A stretch of DNA of 12,656 nt from CAYOBW01 sp964402115 (GTDB lineage: Bacteria; Verrucomicrobiota; Kiritimatiellia; UBA8416; CAYOBW01): assembly GCA_964402115.1 (NCBI GenBank), contig CAYOBW010000204.1, positions 1 to 12,656 of the forward strand. The letters run 5' to 3'. Numbering within the stretch: the stretch's first letter is position 1; the number at the start of each line of letters is the position of its first letter. Below the pieces are notes generated by a model. The model did not search any database. It had not been told where the DNA came from and saw only the letters and a program-made list of their open reading frames with translations. The position numbers were made by a program, and so were the translations under genes. Shown here in pieces: positions 1 through 6,700 of the stretch.

Positions 1-4
1 CCGG

Positions 5-30
5 GGACGGGGTGCTTGAAACTGCCGTCC
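5..30. terminator. Possible hairpin just past the last stop codon
   Basis: GGACGG (5-10) and CCGTCC (25-30) form a 6-bp inverted repeat with a 14-nt loop, starting 4 nt after the stop at 35. No T-run follows before the window ends, so this is a weak candidate. Confidence 0.25.
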
Positions 31-34
31 GCCG

Positions 35-3000
35 CTACAGTGCCTCCGCCACCACGCAGCCGACAGCGCGCGGGCCGAGCGTGAGCGGCAGCACGGCCCA
101 GGCGCCCTCCACGCGCGGCTGGATCGGCCCACCGCTGAAGGCCTCCGCATACCGCAGCCCCGCCGCGTACGGCACGCGCAGGGCGTCGCCACGGAAGGTG
201 GTGAAGGCCGCGTTGTAGAGGGTCCAGACCGTCTTCCCTCCGGCCCGAAACCGGTTGGCGTAAAGCGTAGGCGCGAGCGTCTGGACCAGGGGCTCGACGT
301 CAGCGGAGGCAAACGCGTCCCGCTGCTCGTGCAGGATCGCAAACGCCCGCCGCAGGAACGCCCGCGCAGCCGGATCGAAACCCTCGGGCGCGCCGCTGCA
401 GGTCCACGTGCCCTCGCCATTGAAGAACGGGAACTTGAGCAACTCCCAACCGCCTTCGACGAACGGGTTGTAGCTGACGAGTTGAAACACCTTGAAGTCG
501 GGGAACATAAAACGGAAGAGGTCCACGCGGTGCGGGGCCAGCACGGGGTCGGCCAACGCGACCGAGTAGCCCAGCGCCCCGTCCTGGAACTGCGCGTTCC
601 AGTCGTTTGGCGTCTCCTCCGTGAGCGTGGCGATTCCCGGCGGCACGGACGCGCGGATGGCGCGCGTGGTATCGCCCTCTCCCGGCAGCGCGGGCCAGGG
701 GACCGGGTGGCCGTGCGTGCGCGACCAGCAGGTCTTCCACGTGTCGGTGAAGCCGTACTGGTCGATATACATACCGCTCGGCCGCAGCTCCCCGGCGACC
801 CGCCGGTAGGTGTCGGCCAGGTGCGTCCGCCACGCGTCCGCGGCCGGGCACATCATGTGTTCGGTTGTCGTGCCGGGGTAGAGAAGCGACGTTCCCTCGC
901 GCGTGCGCAAGTTGTTGGCGAGCACGTTGGCGCGGCCCCACGCGGCGCGCTCGTCGCACAGGTAGCCCTCGATGTAGACCCCCACCGGCACACCGTCCGC
1001 CTGCGCCGCGACGATGGCGGCGGCCATGGCCGCGCGCCCGCCCAGCTCGTCGTAGTGGCTGTAGTCCCCCACCCGCCCATGCACGCGCGACTCGCCGAAG
1101 TCGAAGATGTGCAGGTAGTCGAGACGCCCGAAGCAGTCGCGGTCCGCCCGCACGACATCCGCCAGGCGCCACTGGCCCGTCCCGCGATCGCGCAGATCGC
1201 CCCACGCGAGGTGCTGGCGGTAGTTGTAACAGTCCTGGAACCAGCGCTTGCGCGCCACGACGGGCCGATACCACGTCCGCACCCAGTCGCGGTAGAGCCC
1301 AAGCGCGGCGCGCCAGTCGCCGGCGTGCGCCTGCAGCAGCGTTGGCGCCACCCGCACGACCTCGCCGGGCTGGTGCGCGCGCGCCCAGTAACGAATGCTC
1401 CAGTCCACGCCGCCAGCCGCGCGCTTCTCCAGGCACCACTGCTTGTACAGGTTCGCGTTGTCGCGGGTCAGCAGCGCCAGGCCGCCGCCCGAGGCGGGAT
1501 TGAAGATGTCCGCGACTTGCAGGGGATACTGCCCGCCGTAGTAGTCGGCGCGACGCACTGGCGCGCGGCCGACGATACCGCCCTTGCACGCCCACAGGTA
1601 CCACGTTTCGTCCGCCCCGCCCGCGCACAGCCCGCGCAGCAGGGGGAAGTTCACGACCGGCGTGGCGGGAAGCGTCCCCTCCACCGCCAGGTCGAGCCAC
1701 AGGCGCACGGCGCCGCCGGTCTCGACCAGGGCGTGGAACGTGCCGCCCAGGGGCACACCGGCGGGAACCGCGGTGAACGGCACGCGCAACGCGGGCCCCC
1801 CGGGCGTGTCAGTCACGCGCGCCTCGCCGGTCGCAAGCCGGTCCGACGCCACGACCAGCGCGCCCGTGCCCAGCTCGAACAGCGGGCCCGGCACACAGGC
1901 CAGAGGCACGCCGGGACTCGCCAAGCCACGCAGCGCCAGGCCTCCGACGGTCTGCAGGTCGAGCGTCAGGCCCGCGCCGGCAAGGCGGTAACCGCCCACC
2001 ACGGGCGTAATGGCGGACGGCAGAGCCGGCGTACGCCAGGCGGCGGCGGGGGGCGCGGGGGGCGGCGGCAGACCGTACACGGCCGGCGCAGGCGTCAGCG
2101 CCGGCCCGGTGTTGAGCGTCAGCCCCGCCAACGCGAAACGCGCCGGCTCCATGCCGCTGCGCAAACCGACGGCGACCACCGCCGCGGCGCGAAGGCACGT
2201 CACGGCGTAGACACCGCAGCCGCGGCGGATCTCGTTCAGCCCCGAGCCGAGACAGACGGGCACCTGCTCGTCCACAACCCCGTCGGCATAGCGCACGGTG
2301 AGCACGAAGCGCTCCGGGTTGTCGAAACGCTGCAGGGCGCGGCGGCCCAGGATCCCCGCGGGACTGGTGTCGGGCAGTTCCGCGGCCAGCAGCAGGTAGA
2401 GCTCGCTGCCCGCGGCGCCCACGGGCGCCTCGCGGAAGGCTGCCAGATCGGCGGATGTGGCGAGCACGTTGTTCGAGGCAGCGGACAACTCGAACGGAAT
2501 CCCGCGAATCGTCACCCGACCGGGCGCGGTCCAACGCGCCAGCTCGAGCCCCGGCGCCAGCGCCAGGGCGGGGAGGTTCGCGACAGCGGCGAGGTCGCAC
2601 GCGCGAAAGGCGCCGGCGGGCAGGCGCGAAGCCTCCCACTCGCGAACGAGAGGCAGCTGATCTTCGAGCCCGAGCGCCGGCCACTCGCGGCTGAAGGTGA
2701 GGCGGTCGAGCCACAGCTCTCCCAGCGCGCCGCGCGACGACACCTGCACGGCCAGCTCGGCGGCCGTGAAGCCCCCGGAGAGCGGCAGCACCAGCGTGCG
2801 CCACCCATCGTCGTCAACCAGTTCAGCCAGCGTGACCACCCTCTGCTCATGCCGCCGACCGCCAGCGCCGGCGCCGGCCAGCCAGACGGCGTAGTCGGTC
2901 CAGGGCGCGAGTCCGCGCGCCCGGTAGCGGAGGATCGCGAAGCGGTACGGCCGCAGATCCACCGGCGCCGGCAGTGGCGTCCACCACTTCATGCCGCGCG

Positions 3001-3703
3001 CGTCGCCTTCCGCGGAGAGATGCAGCGCGTCGCCTTCCACCGTCGCCGCGCTGGTGTCGGCGGCAGCATCCAACCAGCCGGGGCGAGCATCCACCCGGGC
3101 CAGCTCACGGCCGCGCAGGGTCACGTCCGGCGCCCCGTTCGTCGCCGACTCCAGAGGCAGGGTCGGCACCCCGGCGGGCGGCGCGACGGCGCGGCGCACG
3201 TAGTCGAACGCGATTTCCGCCGGCGCGGCGGCGGCCTGTACCTCCGTCAGGATGGACGAGACGCACCCGGTGACGCCGCGGGCGGTGAGGTTGACGGCGA
3301 GCGTGTGCCAGGCGCCATCGCCCGCGAGCTCGTCCGTGGACAGCGCGCGGCGACCGTCGGGCGAGTCGTCGTTGATCCACAACGCATAGCCGGGGCCGAG
3401 GTTGCGCGCGCGGTAGCGCAGCACCAGCCAGTTCCGCCGCGCGGTGTCGAAGGGGCGCACGGCGTGCTCGAACTTCATGCCGCGGCCGGACTCCTCGACG
3501 CGCAGGGTGACGACGCCGTCCGCGCAGCCGGTCACCGGCCGCGCCGCCGGGTTACCGAGATACGTCGGGCGCGGCTCCCAGCCCGCGTCCCGGTCGAACT
3601 CCAGCGGCAGCCCGGGGGGGCCGGCTGCGCAGATCCCCGTCAGCAACCCGCACAAGACAACGGCCACGACGTCGCCAGCCGTCCCCCCCCAAGGACCGGT
3701 CAT
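35..3703 (-). CDS. Large exported DUF6259-like glycoside-hydrolase-type protein
   Basis: 1222 residues, probably an exported carbohydrate-active enzyme of uncharacterised specificity. The frame is open back to 3934, but the ATG at 3703 is preferred: it has GGAGG 4 nt upstream, overlaps the preceding stop as ATGA, and is followed by a hydrophobic signal-like stretch (residues 11-27) with an uncharged n-region, which is unusual. Residues 60-172 and 222-338 are two copies of one beta-sandwich-like module. A Pro/Ala-rich linker lies near 541-556. Residues about 570-800 are beta-rich and 800-1110 look like a TIM-barrel domain, followed by a small beta domain. DUF6259-like marks are GDWRAALGLYRDW (795-807), MYIDQYGF (978-985, D981) and C992-x4-H997-x-H999. 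Candidate catalytic acids are D981 and E1029/E1030; this is inference. The DUF6259 assignment is from memory of the family pattern. It could be another GH-like clan. Confidence 0.8.
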   Translation of the reverse strand: MTGPWGGTAGDVVAVVLCGLLTGICAAGPPGLPLEFDRDAGWEPRPTYLGNPAARPVTGCADGVVTLRVEESGRGMKFEHAVRPFDTARRNWLVLRYRARNLGPGYALWINDDSPDGRRALSTDELAGDGAWHTLAVNLTARGVTGCVSSILTEVQAAAAPAEIAFDYVRRAVAPPAGVPTLPLESATNGAPDVTLRGRELARVDARPGWLDAAADTSAATVEGDALHLSAEGDARGMKWWTPLPAPVDLRPYRFAILRYRARGLAPWTDYAVWLAGAGAGGRRHEQRVVTLAELVDDDGWRTLVLPLSGGFTAAELAVQVSSRGALGELWLDRLTFSREWPALGLEDQLPLVREWEASRLPAGAFRACDLAAVANLPALALAPGLELARWTAPGRVTIRGIPFELSAASNNVLATSADLAAFREAPVGAAGSELYLLLAAELPDTSPAGILGRRALQRFDNPERFVLTVRYADGVVDEQVPVCLGSGLNEIRRGCGVYAVTCLRAAAVVAVGLRSGMEPARFALAGLTLNTGPALTPAPAVYGLPPPPAPPAAAWRTPALPSAITPVVGGYRLAGAGLTLDLQTVGGLALRGLASPGVPLACVPGPLFELGTGALVVASDRLATGEARVTDTPGGPALRVPFTAVPAGVPLGGTFHALVETGGAVRLWLDLAVEGTLPATPVVNFPLLRGLCAGGADETWYLWACKGGIVGRAPVRRADYYGGQYPLQVADIFNPASGGGLALLTRDNANLYKQWCLEKRAAGGVDWSIRYWARAHQPGEVVRVAPTLLQAHAGDWRAALGLYRDWVRTWYRPVVARKRWFQDCYNYRQHLAWGDLRDRGTGQWRLADVVRADRDCFGRLDYLHIFDFGESRVHGRVGDYSHYDELGGRAAMAAAIVAAQADGVPVGVYIEGYLCDERAAWGRANVLANNLRTREGTSLLYPGTTTEHMMCPAADAWRTHLADTYRRVAGELRPSGMYIDQYGFTDTWKTCWSRTHGHPVPWPALPGEGDTTRAIRASVPPGIATLTEETPNDWNAQFQDGALGYSVALADPVLAPHRVDLFRFMFPDFKVFQLVSYNPFVEGGWELLKFPFFNGEGTWTCSGAPEGFDPAARAFLRRAFAILHEQRDAFASADVEPLVQTLAPTLYANRFRAGGKTVWTLYNAAFTTFRGDALRVPYAAGLRYAEAFSGGPIQPRVEGAWAVLPLTLGPRAVGCVVAEAL
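2690..3526 (-). repeat. Duplicated N-terminal module of the DUF6259-like protein (coding)
   Basis: Copy 1 (residues 60-172) and copy 2 (222-338) share the order GMKF/GMKW, then LVLRYRARNL/AILRYRARGL, then YALWI/YAVWL, then WHTLAVNL/WRTLVLPL, then a closing IAFDYVRRA/LWLDRLTF. The equivalent GMK residues are 162 apart. The pattern suggests carbohydrate-binding-like beta-sandwich domains. Confidence 0.75.
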
Positions 3704-6700
3704 GGAGCCTCCGGCAACGTCAGCACGCGCACGCGGTAGTAGCGCGGGGTAGCCGCGGGCGGCGGCTGGTCCGTGACCGTGCAGAGCGTCCCCGTGGCGG
3801 TTATCCACCCGCCCAGATTCCACCACGCGGCGGCCCCCAGGCGCTCGCTGTACTGCAGCTGGTAGGACACTCCCAACTGGGCGCCCCAGGCGATCGTGAC
3901 GCGGCCCGCGCCGTCCGGCGCGCCGAGGCGGCACGCCAGAAGAGAGGTCGGGTCAGTGGGATTCGTTCCCGTCCGGAACTCCCGCACGTCGGTCGCGCCG
4001 TCATGGTCGGCGTCGCCCTGCCCATCGCGGACGTCATGCTCGAAATAGTGACGCTCCCATTGGTCTGGCATCCCGTCACGGTCGACATCGGTCGACAGCA
4101 CGACATAGCGGCTGACCGTGTTGTTGGCCTCATCGGTCTCCGCAATGACATTCGCCGGATCAACCGTGACGGCCAGCACGGCCGGCAACCGGCGGAAGAG
4201 CACAGACTCCCACTGGGCGGCCAGCATGACTTCGGCCTGCCCGCCGGGCAGGATGCCGCCGAGGAGTTGCGTGGCCACGTCCACGCCATCTGCATGGAAG
4301 AGCACGGGCACGTCGCACACGGTCTCGGGGCCATCATTGCGCAGGGTCGCGACCACATCCACGTGGCCGTCACCGTGTTCCTCAACACGTACGGCGACCG
4401 CCACCAGATCGGGCAGGCCGTAGGCGGCGTGCGCCGCGTTATTGCCCTCGTCGCGTTCCACGACCTCGTTGTCGGCGTCCGCGATCGCGTACAGGCTCGC
4501 GCTCCCGCTGCCAGCCGGCACGGTCCAGTTCAGCAGAGCGGTGGCGACATCTCCGGCCCGCAGCAGGGCCGGCACGAGCGGGGCCGTGCCGATCCGCAGG
4601 CCCCCAGCCTGCGGATCGCCGCGGTAGAACGCGACACTGACGCCCGCCGCGGGCAGGGCGCCGGCGTTGCGCACACGGCAAGTCAATACCACGTCCGCCC
4701 CGGCGCCCGCCGTCCATGCCAGGCCGTTGGCGTCTACGACCAGGTCGGGCTGCAGCGTGTGCGTGACGTGGTACAGATCGGTAACGTCGTTCGTCGCTTT
4801 TCTGACGTACACGAGGTTCAGGGCGCCATCCGCTCCGAACGCAATCGCCGCGGACCGCTCCAGCGCGGCGTCTTGCGTCAGGCGCTGGTCGAGACCCCAC
4901 GCGTCGTGCGCGGGATCGTAGAGGCTGTAGAACAGGTCCGGCCCCTGCGCATCGCCATCCTGCCAGACGACAGCCAGCCGCCCGCCGGGCGCGGCGGCGA
5001 GTTGAAAATCGCCAAAGGTCAACCCCGTGCTACCCGGGCGGACAATGCCAGCGGCGCCGGTATCCCAGTCCAGTAGGCGCACGAGATTGGTGTCCTGCCG
5101 CCAGAGCAGTTCGGGCGCGCCGGCTGCGCGGTAGGCCACGCGGGGACAACTGTCGGCGTGCGTATCGCCGGCTAGACGGCGTGGCGCGCTCCAGGCCGCC
5201 CCGTCGTAGCGTTGGCGGAACAGCTCGGTATCGCTGCCCGTGGCGAGGTCACCATCCAGGTCGCTGACCCACACGAGCGTCGCCTCCGCACCGTCCCAAT
5301 CGAGGCCAAACGCGGTGACGTTGGTGAGCGCGTTGGGCAGGGTGCCCACGCCCCCAAAGCGGTCGGACGCCACATCCCACCGGCTGAAGTGCACCTGCGT
5401 GGGCGCATTCGTCGTGCCCACCATCTCGTTGGCCGGGTTGCTCTCCCATGCCAGGAAGAGGCTGCCATCCAGGCCGCGCCGCAACAGGGGATTGCGGTCG
5501 AGATGAGCATTGTCGGTCAACGCCACGGGGGTGGACCAGGCGACGGTGGCAGGATCGAGCCGCGCGTAGACGATCTCGAGCTGCGGCAGCATGTCCACGA
5601 GATTCGTCCCGGTGAACCGGTCATCCTTGACGCGTTCCCAGACGCAGACGGCGCGCCCGGCGCTGTCAAATGCCACGGCGGGGTTGAATTCCGCGCGCGT
5701 GTTGTTCTCGGCCAGCACGGGCGCGGAGTAGGTCTCACCGTCGAACAGGATCACAGCCGTTTCGGTGGCCTGCAGCGTGGCGTCGGGCGGATCGAAATGC
5801 GTGAAGGCGATGGCGGCCCAGCCGTCGGGACGCAAGGCGATACCGGGCTGCGCATACGGATAGACGTTCTCGATCAGCCGCCGCCCGGTCGGAACGGCTG
5901 CGTCGGCCGTCGTCGTCGCGCGCAACGGCCGCGGCAGGAAGCGGCTGTAGGGACCGCGGTCCAGAAACTCGCGTCCCATCGGCAAAAAGCCCGCCACCGC
6001 CGCGGGAGCCGCGTCCGCCAGCGTCCCGCGCGCCTCCGACGAGAGGGCAAACGAGAAGACGTCGTTCGTATCGAACTGGTACGCGAAGGTGTGCTTCTTC
6101 TCGAACTCCCACTTGTAGGAATAGGCCGTGAGGGCGAGCTTGGCGGCCAGTTCGGCCTCTACCTTCTCCAGCGCGACTTTCGGGAAAGGAAGCGCCACGA
6201 ACTTGAACGTGCCACCGCCGCTCAACTCCGCTTCGAGGTCCGCGTTCAACTTGGCCGACAGCGCCAGCCCCACCCCGCCGCCAAACTCCGGCTTGCCGTT
6301 CGTCAGGGTCAACCAGGGCACCGCCGGCTTCGTCGCCACATCGAACGTGGCCCCCCCCGCGACGGTCACCGAGCCCTTCACCTTGGCGAGACCGGTCCAG
6401 GCGACGACCACGCGGCCGATCAGCGGCAACTGCGCCGCGGCGGCCACGGGCGGCATCAAGTCCAGCAACCCCATATCCTTCTCCAGCTTCCCCTCGATCG
6501 CGAAACTGGCTTCCGTGTTGGTCCACACAACGCCCTGTCCGGCCACGTAGGCCAGCTTGCCGGCGCCCTTGATTTTGCCCAGAAGCGTCTGGCCGCCCAC
6601 CTCGAAGCCGGTCTGGCCGCCCACCCCAACGCTTCCGGTACCGTCGGTCTTGAATTCCGTGGCCAGGCTGAACTGCGTTTCCTTCAGGCCCATCTGCCTG

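Noticed and set aside
329..3739. 1136-residue open frame on the plus strand, antisense to the DUF6259-like gene
   Set aside because: Arg/Gly/His-rich translation with no domain pattern, lying opposite a gene with clear motifs. Long antisense frames are expected at this GC content.
3704..3934. Upstream extension of the DUF6259-like frame by 77 residues
   Set aside because: Lies wholly inside the mosaic gene, is Arg-rich and would bury the signal peptide; the ATG at 3703 has the ribosome site.
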